Translations under genes and position numbers: made by a program | The notes under the pieces: model-generated | Told to the model about the DNA's origin: nothing | Seen by the model: only the letters and a program-made list of their open reading frames with translations | The model's database searches: none | Assembly: GCF_017315945.1 (NCBI RefSeq) | Contig: NZ_JAFLWI010000016.1 | Coordinates: forward strand, 62,001 to 126,000 | DNA: 64,000 nt | Direction of reading: 5' to 3' | Source: Candidatus Enterococcus courvalinii | GTDB taxonomy: Bacteria > Bacillota > Bacilli > Lactobacillales > Enterococcaceae | Part shown: in pieces, positions 7,799-15,614 of the stretch | Layout: the number at the start of each line of letters is the position of its first letter | How positions within the stretch are numbered: position 1 is the stretch's first letter

Positions 7799-9124
7799 TT
7801 AGTCTAATAATCTTTTTTGCCCTTCAAGTGATTGAATTTCTGTCACATCTTGAGTAACTTCTAAACAACCAAGATAGTCATTTGCTTCATTTTTTAACGC
7901 AAAGTAGCGAATATAGATTTTTTTCCCGCGCATGTCAATCCAAAATTCAGCTTCCGAACGGGCACCTGAACGAAAATCATCTAAGATTTGCTGCACGATA
8001 TGCATACTTTTTGGTGGATGACAATTCACCACTTCTCGTCCAATCACGGATGTCGTTCGCGGGAAAACCCGTTCTTTTCCTTCAGAGAAAAAGCGTACGC
8101 GATCTTCACTATCCACAAACGTCAAATCAACTGGTAAAACTTGAAACATTGCAATCATTTGTTCTAGTTTCAATGTTCCTGTTGGTAGGACAATCGTCTC
8201 AGCGACTTCTTCAACCTCTGCCTTGTTTTGTTTTTCTACAAATACGGGTACGCTATCCGGCTCATTCAACAAACTTTCTGCAATTTCGTCTGTGGTTTCT
8301 TTTGCTTGTTGGATTGCTAGTTGACGAGCAGGTTCGCGCTCACTTTCTTTTTCCAATGCTTCTTGGCTTGGTTTCCAAGGAAGTGGTTCTGGAATAAAGG
8401 CAAAACCGATATCAAAGCTATCTGCTGCGATTTTTTCCCAATCAGATAAACTAAATACATCCAGTGTCATCGGCGTCATGATCTCTTCTTCTTTAAAAAT
8501 CATTTCTTCGATTTCATTTTTTGTTTCTTCCCACTTGGTAGCAATTGGGTTATACGCAGCTCGTTCATCTTCTACTAGTTGAATCAATGCCTTCACCATG
8601 TCACGAATATCGTCATCCACGCCCCACATCACTTTTGGTGGTGCTGAGATTCCATATTTTTCCATGTAAGAAAAAATCAATGTTTCTTTACGTGCATAAT
8701 GCTTATCGATTTGTCTTAGATCCTTGAGCGCTTTAAGTAATCGTTCTTTTTGTGTCCAATCACCTGCTTTGATTTTTAACAATAAGTCGTCAACTTCATC
8801 TGTTAACAAAGATTGCAGCACTTGATTTTCTAACTTCAGCGTGTGAATTGGATGACCCGGTTGTTCATGTTCCAAGTTGGACCGGTGGATCTCATTGATT
8901 GATCCTTTAAATACTGCCGCATGGATATTACATAATCGTTGAATTTCTTGAGGATTTAAGCCACTCTGAATCAATGCTTTTTCGGCTGCTGTGATTTCTG
9001 TCACATCCACTCCGTCAAACTCTTGATTGAATAACTCTTTCGCCGCTTCAAACGAACCACCTTCATGTAACAACGTTAAAATTTCCACAATGCGTTCTTG
9101 TCGTTGCTGTCTTGTTCGTTCCAT
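7799..9124 (-). CDS. DUF438 / hemerythrin / PAS protein
   Basis: A 441-aa protein of three parts: an N-terminal DUF438 region (residues 1-75, ERIVEILTLLHEGGSFEAAKELFN and GLNPQEIQRLCNIHAAVF), a hemerythrin-like HHE domain (about 85-195, with GHPIH, DKHYARKE and WGVDDDIR supplying metal ligands), and a C-terminal PAS-like domain (about 320-435, LPVDLTFVDSEDRVRFFSEG through YLGCLEVTQDVTEI). Hemerythrin domains bind a di-iron centre and PAS domains bind small ligands, so an O2, NO or redox sensing or repair role is inferred. The start is ATG 9122-9124 behind AAAGGAG; it overlaps the DUF1858 stop. The pair is a separate transcript next to the Fnr-box operon. Confidence 0.88.
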   Translation of the reverse strand: MERTRQQRQERIVEILTLLHEGGSFEAAKELFNQEFDGVDVTEITAAEKALIQSGLNPQEIQRLCNIHAAVFKGSINEIHRSNLEHEQPGHPIHTLKLENQVLQSLLTDEVDDLLLKIKAGDWTQKERLLKALKDLRQIDKHYARKETLIFSYMEKYGISAPPKVMWGVDDDIRDMVKALIQLVEDERAAYNPIATKWEETKNEIEEMIFKEEEIMTPMTLDVFSLSDWEKIAADSFDIGFAFIPEPLPWKPSQEALEKESEREPARQLAIQQAKETTDEIAESLLNEPDSVPVFVEKQNKAEVEEVAETIVLPTGTLKLEQMIAMFQVLPVDLTFVDSEDRVRFFSEGKERVFPRTTSVIGREVVNCHPPKSMHIVQQILDDFRSGARSEAEFWIDMRGKKIYIRYFALKNEANDYLGCLEVTQDVTEIQSLEGQKRLLD

Positions 9125-9354
9125 CACTCTACTCCTTTCACAACAAAGCCATTTGCTTCAAAAAAATCAATCACTTTTTCTAAAGGAATTTTTTTCATTT
9201 TTGCCCCTCTAGGAATCGTCATATAACGACCCGCTGTTTGTAACATTCCTGGTTTTGCAATTGCTTCAAAACCTAATCTATACATCAATTCCTTTACTTC
9301 AGGGTAAAGGGAAACTAGTTCAAACAAAGACTTTGATAAATCCAATTCTTTCAT
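9124..9354 (-). CDS. DUF1858 domain protein
   Basis: A 76-aa small protein with the DUF1858 pattern: KSLFELVSLYPEVKELMYRLGFEAI then RYMTIPRGAKMKKIPLEKVIDFFEANGF. Function is unknown; the family often precedes DUF438/hemerythrin proteins, as here. The start at ATG 9352-9354 is preferred because AAGGAGG lies 6 bp upstream; the ATG at 9358 directly abuts that site. Stop and the next gene's start overlap, so translation is coupled. Confidence 0.85.
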   Translation of the reverse strand: MKELDLSKSLFELVSLYPEVKELMYRLGFEAIAKPGMLQTAGRYMTIPRGAKMKKIPLEKVIDFFEANGFVVKGVE

Positions 9355-9469
9355 TGACATCCTCCTTTTTAATCATGAATGCTCGCTTATTATACGCCTC
9401 TTTGCTACTATTTTCATTCAAAATTAACACATTTTTTCACAAGCTTTGCTAGAAAAGGTAGGAACAAGT

Positions 9470-10126
9470 TTATTTTTTTAATGCAAAATACAGAGGAGCT
9501 AACTCGTTTAACGCTTTGGTTGTTTCCGCTACAAGATCTTCTACTGGACAATCTGTTTTAAAAAACAAACGGCCAATTTGAAACGAACGATCCTCCATCG
9601 CTTCCCTCAATGCTTCTTGACCTTTCGGATCCGCTAAATAGGTAGCCAAAGGTAAGTGATCCACCAACTCATGTTCTACTTGAGGCCAAATGTAATATCT
9701 TTCTATCGCAACTTGCTTGCTCCATTCTGATAATGTAGCTAGCAACTCATTGTATTCTTCTACTCCCCCACTTCGCTCGTCACTTTTGTAATGTTGAAAC
9801 ATCAAATAAACTTGAAATTGTTTTTTATTTAATAACACAGCCATGCACGCATTTTCTTGCTGGCGATCTTCGCTGCGGTAAGCACTCCAAAAATGACTTC
9901 GCAAATTCCAACCATTCGTCCAACTCTCAACTTTTGGTTTTTGCATTCCATATGCTACCGGCAATTCTTTTGCAACTTCCAACTGTAACATTTTCCATTT
10001 TTGCCACTGTTTTTTATAATCCGCTTTGATTTCTTCGATTTCTTGTGCTGAAGCCTGTTCTTTTAACTGCTTGAAGGTATATATTTCTCGATCAAATAAT
10101 TGAAAATCAGTTTGATTCAATTCCAT
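9470..10126 (-). CDS. Conserved hypothetical protein (possibly HI_0552 family)
   Basis: A 218-aa soluble protein with no signal peptide or membrane segment. It starts MELNQTDFQLFDREIYTFKQ at ATG 10124-10126 behind AAAGAGGTG. It is rich in Trp and Gln (QWQKWKMLQLE, NLRSHFWSAY) and ends NELAPLYFALKK. The opening pattern resembles proteins labelled HI_0552 family, which have no established reaction; that match is from memory. It is a single gene, divergent from ybjQ, with no informative neighbours. Confidence 0.7.
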   Translation of the reverse strand: MELNQTDFQLFDREIYTFKQLKEQASAQEIEEIKADYKKQWQKWKMLQLEVAKELPVAYGMQKPKVESWTNGWNLRSHFWSAYRSEDRQQENACMAVLLNKKQFQVYLMFQHYKSDERSGGVEEYNELLATLSEWSKQVAIERYYIWPQVEHELVDHLPLATYLADPKGQEALREAMEDRSFQIGRLFFKTDCPVEDLVAETTKALNELAPLYFALKK

Positions 10127-10270
10127 GTGCGCACCTCTTTCTATCACCAGCTTCATTGTAAACAGTGCGAGTCAAAGTTGCAATTTTTACTCAATTTATC
10201 CTCACCTTAGTTGAAAAAGAGCGCTTTATTAAAAAATTTGTTATACTTTTGCTATGAAAGGAGTGATCAT

Positions 10271-10591
10271 ATGATTACAACAACTACAAATAGTGTTGAA
10301 GGAACAACGATCGAGGATTATAAAGGAATCGTTTTTGGTGAAGTGATTACTGGTATCAATGTTTTTAAAGATATCGGTGCAGGATTACGAAACGTATTTG
10401 GTGGACGCTCAAAAAGCTACGAGGACGAACTATTACAAGCTCGAGAAGAAGCGCTAGCTGAAATGGCACGTCGCGCTGAATCTCTTGGTGCTAACGCCAT
10501 TATTGGTGTAAAAATGGACTATGAGGTTCTTGGTAGTGACAACGGTATGTTAATGGTTACTTGTAGCGGAACTGCTGTAGCTACTCGATAA
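10271..10591 (+). CDS. YbjQ family (DUF74) protein
   Basis: A 106-aa protein with the whole YbjQ/DUF74 signature: [32 protein letters not shown], the helix [20 protein letters not shown] and [10 protein letters not shown]. The family forms pentamers; some members were annotated as heavy-metal binding, without a settled role. The start is ATG 10271 with AAAGGAG upstream; an in-frame TTG 60 bp earlier lacks a ribosome site. A strong hairpin terminator follows. Confidence 0.92.
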   Translation: MITTTTNSVEGTTIEDYKGIVFGEVITGINVFKDIGAGLRNVFGGRSKSYEDELLQAREEALAEMARRAESLGANAIIGVKMDYEVLGSDNGMLMVTCSGTAVATR

Positions 10592-10618
10592 ACAGTTTTC
10601 CACAGATTAGAACGAAAC

Positions 10619-10670
10619 AAAAGCATCGCTTCTCAAAAGGACTACTATTTTTGAGAAAGCGATGCTTTTA
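10619..10670 (+). terminator. Intrinsic terminator after ybjQ
   Basis: A long stem (AAAGCATCGCTT-TCTCAAAA paired with its complement, one bulge) around ggactacta, followed by TTTTATT. Confidence 0.85.
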
Positions 10671-10754
10671 TTCTGTTTCTAAAAATGAATGGATGCGCTA
10701 TAAAAAAACATCCAGGATTATTTTAAAGTCAAGTTTTTTTTCTGATGAACATGG

Positions 10755-10760
10755 TATACT
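10755..10760 (+). promoter_or_regulatory. Extended -10 box of the Hol-Tox toxin gene
   Basis: TGgTATACT, an extended -10 with no good -35 box, about 100 bp upstream of the toxin TTG. This leaves a long untranslated leader (about 93 nt), as is usual for type I toxin mRNAs. Confidence 0.45.
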
Positions 10761-10860
10761 AACAAACGACAGTAGAGTTTATGACGATGGCTATCCAATT
10801 AAAAGTGAGGGGGGATGCGTATGTGCATACTTCCAAAATCCAGAGAGAGGAGAAGCCTTT

Positions 10861-10980
10861 TTGTCTGTTGAATCAGCTTTGGAGCGAATGATTGGTTTCG
10901 ATTCGTTAATCGCAACGATCATTTTTGGCATCCTAGCAGTAGTCAACCAAGACAAAAAAATAACCGTCTACTTCCTCTAA
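10861..10980 (+). CDS. Putative holin-like (Hol-Tox) type I toxin peptide
   Basis: A 39-aa peptide, MSVESALERMIGFDSLIATI followed by IFGILAVVNQDKK and a short tail. It has the hallmark layout of the Hol-Tox family: a short SVxxAL(x)LM head, one membrane helix (about residues 12-28), and a charged NQDKK end. Translation begins at TTG 10861 with AGGAG 8 bp upstream. A hairpin and a perfect terminator hairpin follow, and an extended -10 on the opposite strand just beyond (11071-11079) could drive a convergent antisense antitoxin RNA, as in txpA/ratA-type systems. Family members depolarise the membrane when overproduced; toxicity here is inferred. Confidence 0.72.
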   Translation: MSVESALERMIGFDSLIATIIFGILAVVNQDKKITVYFL

Positions 10981-11013
10981 TCAGGACGATTATTTTCTAA
11001 GATTATTACTGGT

Positions 11014-11030
11014 CACCGTCTTAAACGGTG
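11014..11030. ncRNA. Putative antitoxin RNA hairpin region (minus-strand transcript)
   Basis: A hairpin CACCGT-N5-ACGGTG lies just past the toxin stop codon. A minus-strand RNA started from the extended -10 at 11071-11079 (TGCTAAAAT on that strand) would contain it and run into the toxin 3' end, giving an antisense antitoxin. The ends of this RNA cannot be set from sequence. Confidence 0.4.
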
Positions 11031-11037
11031 CTGTTAG

Positions 11038-11062
11038 GGAGTTGTTGACGCAACTCCTTTTT
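11038..11062 (+). terminator. Terminator of the toxin mRNA
   Basis: GGAGTTG, loop TTGACG, CAACTCC, then TTTTT. Confidence 0.85.
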
Positions 11063-11135
11063 CTATATTTATTTTAGCATATTTTCGCTTGAAACACTAG
11101 AAACATTTTTTCCTACTTAACCTAGCTGAAGCTGT

Positions 11136-11981
11136 TCAGGCTCTTTTTTTCATTAAAACAGCTGTGACACTAACCAAACCGAAGCCTAAAACAGCTAACC
11201 CAATTGATTGTTTGTCGTTCGTTTTAGGTAACTCTTTTACCGTAGAGCTAGCTGCTAAAGGTTCCACACTTTGTTTCGTATCAGCGGCATAAACGTCTTG
11301 GTTCTCTACGTTAGAACCAGCTGAGTGTAAAATGGACTTGATTCGACCGATACTGGACTCAAGATCTGTTTTCTTTGCCTTTGCATCTTCAATTGCCGCT
11401 TGTGCGTCTTGAATTTTCGCATCAATTTCAGCACTCGCTGTTTCAATATCTGATTGTGTATTGGTTAAAGCAGTGGATGTATCTGTCCCCAATGCATGGA
11501 TTTGTTCTTGAATCTCTTTCGCTTTTTGAATTTTTCCATCAATATCTTTTTGTGTTGCATCAGCAATTTCTTGTGCATTGGCTAAATTTTGTTCTAATTG
11601 TTCATGATTTTTTTGTGCGTTCTCTTTTAGTTCAGACAAATCTTGATGAATCGTTTCTTGATTTTCTTTCAGTTTATTCTTAGCATCCTCTAAAGACTGT
11701 TCGATTTCTTTTCTTCGTTCTTCCAACTTTTGAAACCAATCAGGGTCGAATCGCTGTGTTGAAGATGCCGTCGTTTCGTTTGCATCAGAAGTAATCGTTG
11801 ATTCTGTTGACTCAATTGGTTGTGGTGCTGATTGTGACTCACTCGTTGCCACTGTTTCCTCGATACTTGTCGAGCTAGTTGTTTGTGTTATTCCCGTTGT
11901 TTCTGCTAAGACTGGTTGTGCTAAAAAAAACAATCCCGAAGCAGTAACGGTCACTGCTAGACTTGTAACAAATTTCTTCAT
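11136..11981 (-). CDS. Wall-anchored coiled-coil surface protein (LPKTN motif)
   Basis: A 281-aa protein with a signal peptide (residues 1-27, ending VLAETT), a Ser/Thr-rich linker (28-75), a long charged coiled coil (about 80-215, WFQKLEERRKEIEQSLEDAK onward, with heptads of Leu, Ile and Asn), and a C-terminal sorting signal: ELPKTND, a hydrophobic helix, and KKRA. The sorting motif has Asn where LPxTG has Gly, so recognition by the housekeeping sortase is uncertain. It is likely displayed on the cell wall as a stalk. Function is unknown. It is monocistronic. Confidence 0.85.
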   Translation of the reverse strand: MKKFVTSLAVTVTASGLFFLAQPVLAETTGITQTTSSTSIEETVATSESQSAPQPIESTESTITSDANETTASSTQRFDPDWFQKLEERRKEIEQSLEDAKNKLKENQETIHQDLSELKENAQKNHEQLEQNLANAQEIADATQKDIDGKIQKAKEIQEQIHALGTDTSTALTNTQSDIETASAEIDAKIQDAQAAIEDAKAKKTDLESSIGRIKSILHSAGSNVENQDVYAADTKQSVEPLAASSTVKELPKTNDKQSIGLAVLGFGLVSVTAVLMKKRA

Positions 11982-12202
11982 GTCTGGATCCCGTCCTTAT
12001 TCTTCAATATTCGTTTTAGTATAAAACAAATCAAGAAAAAGAAACATAAACACTCTATGGAATTTGTCTAATAAAACGAAGCTACTAGCCATCCACTTTC
12101 TAAAACTACAAGCTAATTGTTTCTTTAAATCACTTATTGAAGTTGCCTACTGAACTCACTTGCTAGAGAAAAAAGGTACTAAATTCTGTCATTCAGCTCT
12201 AT

Positions 12203-12499
12203 CTAAACTAAACGATCTGGCCAAGCGGAAGTTCCACCCATTACATTAATGACATCAAAGCCTTGTGAAGCTAACCAATGACAAGCAGTTGCTGAACGTC
12301 CACCTGATTGACAGATAACATAATACGTCTTCTCTTTGGTCAACTGTGAGCTAGCCGATTCTAGCTCACTTAGCGGAAACGATTCTGCATTTGGCACATG
12401 CCCCATTTGATACTCTACCGATTCACGGACATCAATAATAGGTACACTTTTCTTTTTTGTTTCTTGATAAAATTCTGCTGGACCAATACTTCTATACAT
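12203..12499 (-). CDS. Single-domain rhodanese (sulfurtransferase)
   Basis: A 98-aa rhodanese domain: YRSIGPAEFYQ, PIIDVRESVEYQMGHVPNA, and the active-site loop VICQSGGRS with the catalytic Cys. It should carry a persulfide during sulfane-sulfur transfer. The start is ATG 12497-12499 behind GGAG; this overlaps the last 8 bp of the CoA-disulfide reductase gene, so it is the third gene of the CstR-controlled operon. An in-frame upstream extension of 15 residues lacks rhodanese similarity. Confidence 0.9.
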   Translation of the reverse strand: MYRSIGPAEFYQETKKKSVPIIDVRESVEYQMGHVPNAESFPLSELESASSQLTKEKTYYVICQSGGRSATACHWLASQGFDVINVMGGTSAWPDRLV

Positions 12500-14141
12500 A
12501 ACTAATCTCCTCTGGTAACACCATTTTATACAGTGCAAATGCACCGTCTAAATTTTTCACTTTAAAGCCTGCTTGTTTCAAAATACGCTCTGCAAGATAA
12601 CTACGCAACCCACTATGGCAACTCACAATGTATTCTTTGCCTTGGTCCAACTCACCTAAACGCTCGCGTAAATCATTTAGTGGAATATTGATCGCTTCTT
12701 TAAATTTCCCGTTAGCTAGCTCATTCTCGTTGCGCACATCTAAAAGGATTTTCCCGTTTTCTAATTCCGTTGCAAGTTCGTGCCACTGAATAGTTTCACT
12801 CACTCCTTCCGCGATGTTCATCGCCGCATAGCCCAATAAATTCACTGGATCTTTTGCCGAACCGAATGGTGGAGCGTACGTGAATTCTAATTCAGGCAAT
12901 TCAAAAATCGTCAGCTGTCCTTTGATTGCTGTTGCCAAAATGTCTAAACGTTTGTCAACTCCTGCAGCTCCTACGCCTTGAGCACCGTAAATCTCACCCG
13001 TCATTGGATTAAAAATTAATTTTAACAACAACTCAGTTGCTCCCGGATAGTAAGAAGCGTGACTTTTTCCAAGCACATGTGTCACTTGTACTGGCAACCC
13101 AGCTGCTTTCGCACTTTTTTCACTCAACCCAGTTGAACCTGCGGCCAAATCAAATGTTCGCACAATTGCTGTTCCAATACTTCCTTGATTCGTTCTCGGT
13201 AATCCAGCAATAACATCAGCAACTTGGCGCCCTTGACGATTGGCTGGAGAAGCCAATGAAATCAGTGCATCTTCACCAGTGATTTGCTGTTTGACTACAA
13301 TTGCATCACCCACAGCATAAATTGCAGGGTTGCTTGTTTGATAGTTTTCATTCACAACAATCCCGCCACGTAAGCCCAATTTTAATCCAGCATTTTCAGC
13401 TAACGTACTTTCTGGTTGAACACCAACTGATAAAATCGTCAAATCAGAAATCAACGTTTCACCATTTGCTAAACGAAGTTTTTTCCCCTTTTCTTCAAAT
13501 CCCACGACTGATTGACTCGTCAAGACCTCTACACCTTGTTTGACTAGCTCTTGTTGAACATAGACAGCCATCTCTTCGTCAAGGGTCGGTAAGACGTGTG
13601 GTGCTTGCTCCACAACCGTGACTTGCAACCCGCTCTTTTGTAAATTTTCTGCCATCTCTAAACCGATGAAACCTGCGCCAACAACAACCGCGTTTTGAGG
13701 TTTTGCTTTCAACGCGTGCATGACTCGGTCAATATCAGGTACATTTCTAATTGAAAAAACATTTTCTGCGGCCGAAATCCCCGAAATATTAGGAACAAAT
13801 GGTTTTGCCCCTGGTGATAAAATCAGTACATCATATGCAACTATTTCTTTTTGCCCATTCCCTACCACTTCGATCTGCTTCTCTTCTGGAGAAATATTCA
13901 CTACTTCATGGTTTGGTCGAACATCTAAGCGAAAACGAGCAGCCAATGCTTCCGGTGTTTGAACTAATAATTTTTCCCGCTCATCAATTTCTCCTGAAAC
14001 AAAGTAGGGCAGTCCACAGTTTGCAAACGAAACAAATGGTCCCTTTTCAAATACGATAATCTCCGCATCTTCCATCAAACGTCGTAATCTCGTAGCAGCA
14101 GACATCCCACCAGCTACACCACCAATAATAATAATCTTCAT
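12492..14141 (-). CDS. cdr: CoA-disulfide reductase fused to rhodanese (CDR-RHD)
   Basis: A 549-aa protein. The N-terminal 440 residues are a pyridine-nucleotide disulfide reductase: FAD motif IIGGVAGGMSAATRLRR, the redox Cys in VSFANCGLPYF (C43 or thereabouts), NAD motif VVGAGFIGLEMAENL, FAD site YAVGDAI. The C-terminal 100 residues are a rhodanese with VSCHSGLRS. This fusion reduces CoA persulfide or polysulfide and passes sulfane sulfur on. It sits between two free rhodaneses in an operon divergent from a CstR-like sensor, which fits sulfide/persulfide detoxification. It corresponds to the CstB/Cdr functions of the S. aureus cst locus, but no CstB dioxygenase is present here. Confidence 0.92.
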   Translation of the reverse strand: MKIIIIGGVAGGMSAATRLRRLMEDAEIIVFEKGPFVSFANCGLPYFVSGEIDEREKLLVQTPEALAARFRLDVRPNHEVVNISPEEKQIEVVGNGQKEIVAYDVLILSPGAKPFVPNISGISAAENVFSIRNVPDIDRVMHALKAKPQNAVVVGAGFIGLEMAENLQKSGLQVTVVEQAPHVLPTLDEEMAVYVQQELVKQGVEVLTSQSVVGFEEKGKKLRLANGETLISDLTILSVGVQPESTLAENAGLKLGLRGGIVVNENYQTSNPAIYAVGDAIVVKQQITGEDALISLASPANRQGRQVADVIAGLPRTNQGSIGTAIVRTFDLAAGSTGLSEKSAKAAGLPVQVTHVLGKSHASYYPGATELLLKLIFNPMTGEIYGAQGVGAAGVDKRLDILATAIKGQLTIFELPELEFTYAPPFGSAKDPVNLLGYAAMNIAEGVSETIQWHELATELENGKILLDVRNENELANGKFKEAINIPLNDLRERLGELDQGKEYIVSCHSGLRSYLAERILKQAGFKVKNLDGAFALYKMVLPEEISYV

Positions 14142-14142
14142 T

Positions 14143-14457
14143 TTATTTCCCTCTCACTTTCGTTCCACGCCATTGATTCATACCACCACGAACATTCACC
14201 GCAGGATAGCCCGCTTTTCTCAACTTCTTAACAGCTTGTTTACTCCGCATACCAGATTGACAAATCACGTAAATGGTTTCTTCTTGATTCCCATGATAAT
14301 GATTGATTCGGGCTAAAGGAAGATTCTGAGCTTGTTGAATATGCCCCCCTCGGTATTCAGAACTTGTCCGAACATCAACAATTTTAGGATTAGTTGGTAA
14401 TTTTTCAGCTAATTCTTGTGTAGTGATTGTCGGAATGACCTTAAAAAATGAAAACAT
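14143..14457 (-). CDS. Rhodanese (CstA/TusA-like step of persulfide operon)
   Basis: A 104-aa protein with a short hydrophobic N-terminus (MFSFFKVIP) followed by a rhodanese domain: KIVDVRTSSEYRGGHIQQA and the active loop VICQSGMRS. It is the first gene of the operon, separated from cdr by one base and preceded by a CstR-type operator. Likely a sulfurtransferase that moves persulfide sulfur. Confidence 0.9.
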   Translation of the reverse strand: MFSFFKVIPTITTQELAEKLPTNPKIVDVRTSSEYRGGHIQQAQNLPLARINHYHGNQEETIYVICQSGMRSKQAVKKLRKAGYPAVNVRGGMNQWRGTKVRGK

Positions 14458-14485
14458 TGCTTTCCCTCTTTTCGTCTTTTGAAAT

Positions 14486-14501
14486 ATACCTCATGGGGTA
14501 T
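14486..14501. promoter_or_regulatory. CstR/CsoR-type operator 1 (sulfur operon side)
   Basis: ATACCTCATGGGGTAT, an inverted repeat of the CsoR-family type. It directly follows the minus-strand -10 box of the rhodanese operon, so bound repressor would cover the transcription start. Confidence 0.75.
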
Positions 14502-14530
14502 ATTTAACAGAAGTATTTCAAAACTGTCAA
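14502..14530 (-). promoter_or_regulatory. Promoter of the rhodanese-cdr operon
   Basis: Minus strand: TTGACA (14525-14530), 17-bp spacer, TTAAAT (14502-14507). Confidence 0.75.
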
Positions 14531-14568
14531 GAGAAATAATTTTGTTACTCTGAAAAAAAGATTTTTAT

Positions 14569-14597
14569 TTGCAAAAAATACCTACCTGAGGTATATT
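14569..14597 (+). promoter_or_regulatory. Promoter of the cstR-like gene with operator 2 in the spacer
   Basis: TTGCAA (14569-14574), 17-bp spacer, TATATT (14592-14597). The second operator, ATACCTACCTGAGGTAT (14578-14594), fills the spacer, so repressor and RNA polymerase binding exclude each other. Confidence 0.75.
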
Positions 14598-14628
14598 TCA
14601 TTTATTAGTATCAAAGGAGGACGTCGTA

Positions 14629-14898
14629 TTGGAAAAAGAAGCCAAAGAAACCAAAAAAATCATGAATCGTCTGAAACGGACTGAAGGACAAATCCGCGGT
14701 ATTCAAAAAATGATTGAAAATGAACAAGAGTGCATTGACGTCATCACTCAGTTAACCGCCGTCCGTTCAAGTATTGATCGAGTAATGGGAATGATTGTTG
14801 CTGACAATCTTAAAAATTGTTTTGAAAACCCCGAAACCAACCCTGAAGAACAAGCAAAAAAATTAGAACAAGCAATCAATATGATTATCAAAAAATAA
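14629..14898 (+). CDS. cstR: CsoR-family persulfide sensor, CstR-like
   Basis: An 89-aa all-helical CsoR/FrmR-family repressor (NRLKRTEGQIRGIQKMIE). Cys35 and Cys64 have the spacing of the two sensing cysteines, but the His that completes the copper site of CsoR, four residues before the second Cys, is Asn60 here. That is the CstR pattern, which senses persulfides rather than Cu(I). Its divergent partner is a sulfur-transfer operon, in agreement. It starts at TTG 14629 with AAAGGAGG 8 bp upstream. Two operators lie between the genes. Confidence 0.88.
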   Translation: MEKEAKETKKIMNRLKRTEGQIRGIQKMIENEQECIDVITQLTAVRSSIDRVMGMIVADNLKNCFENPETNPEEQAKKLEQAINMIIKK

Positions 14899-14920
14899 AG
14901 ATCATTGACTCTTTTCCACA

Positions 14921-14955
14921 AAAAAGGCTGTGACAAAATATTGTCACAGCCTTTT
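14921..14955. terminator. Bidirectional terminator between cstR and pgsA
   Basis: AAAAGGCTGTGACAA and its complement around a short AT loop, with A-run before and T-run after; serves both convergent genes. Confidence 0.9.
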
Positions 14956-14965
14956 GAGAAACAAG

Positions 14966-15529
14966 CTAGTTAAGTTTAGTTGAACGCAACATGTTCCGAT
15001 ACTCTAACGCATATAGAACAAATGATAGCATCAAACATAGGGCAATCACGCTGAAAATTACTCTTACCCAAGTTTCTGCCAATTGAGGAAAGACTAATAA
15101 AATCACCATACCTAGGTAAATCACTGCTGTTGCCAATTTTCCATACCATTTGGCTCCACTTAATTTTACTTTATGTTTCAGCCCAATTATCCCTGCAACC
15201 AGCATAAAGCCCTCTTTTATTACAAATAATCCTAACAATAGCCAGATCCATGGTCGATACCATGCCATTGATAAAATCAACACAAATTGTGTAAGTTTGT
15301 CAGATAAAGGATCCAACAATTTTCCTAAATCGGTAATTTGGTTAAAACGACGCGCGATATAGCCATCTAAAAAATCAGTTAGTCCTGAGACAGCAATCAC
15401 TATTCCTGCCAAATAAAAGGCATGTTGCCAAACAAAATAAACATATACTGGCAACAAAACGATCCGAAAAAGCGAAAGCCCATTGGGAATTGTTTTGATT
15501 TCTTCTCGCCAATTTTGCGTAATTTTCAT
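14966..15529 (-). CDS. CDP-alcohol phosphatidyltransferase (PgsA-like)
   Basis: A 187-aa membrane enzyme. The CDP-alcohol phosphotransferase motif D-x2-DG-x2-AR-x8-G-x3-D-x3-D is complete in DFLDGYIARRFNQITDLG followed by KLLDPLSDK, and there are five or six hydrophobic helices. Most likely it condenses CDP-diacylglycerol with glycerol-3-phosphate to give phosphatidylglycerophosphate. It stands alone between the sulfur locus and mutS2-like gene; whether it is the only pgsA of the genome or a second copy cannot be told. Confidence 0.85.
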   Translation of the reverse strand: MKITQNWREEIKTIPNGLSLFRIVLLPVYVYFVWQHAFYLAGIVIAVSGLTDFLDGYIARRFNQITDLGKLLDPLSDKLTQFVLILSMAWYRPWIWLLLGLFVIKEGFMLVAGIIGLKHKVKLSGAKWYGKLATAVIYLGMVILLVFPQLAETWVRVIFSVIALCLMLSFVLYALEYRNMLRSTKLN

Positions 15530-15614
15530 CTACCAACAACCCCTTTCTCAAAACCTATTCCATTTTATTTTAACTTAAGCCACCCGAAAACACTACCATA
15601 GCAGGTTGTCTCCT

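Noticed and set aside
10651-10858. A 109-aa protein starting upstream of the toxin
   Set aside because: The upstream part covers a terminator and a promoter; only the last 39 codons have a ribosome site and family pattern.
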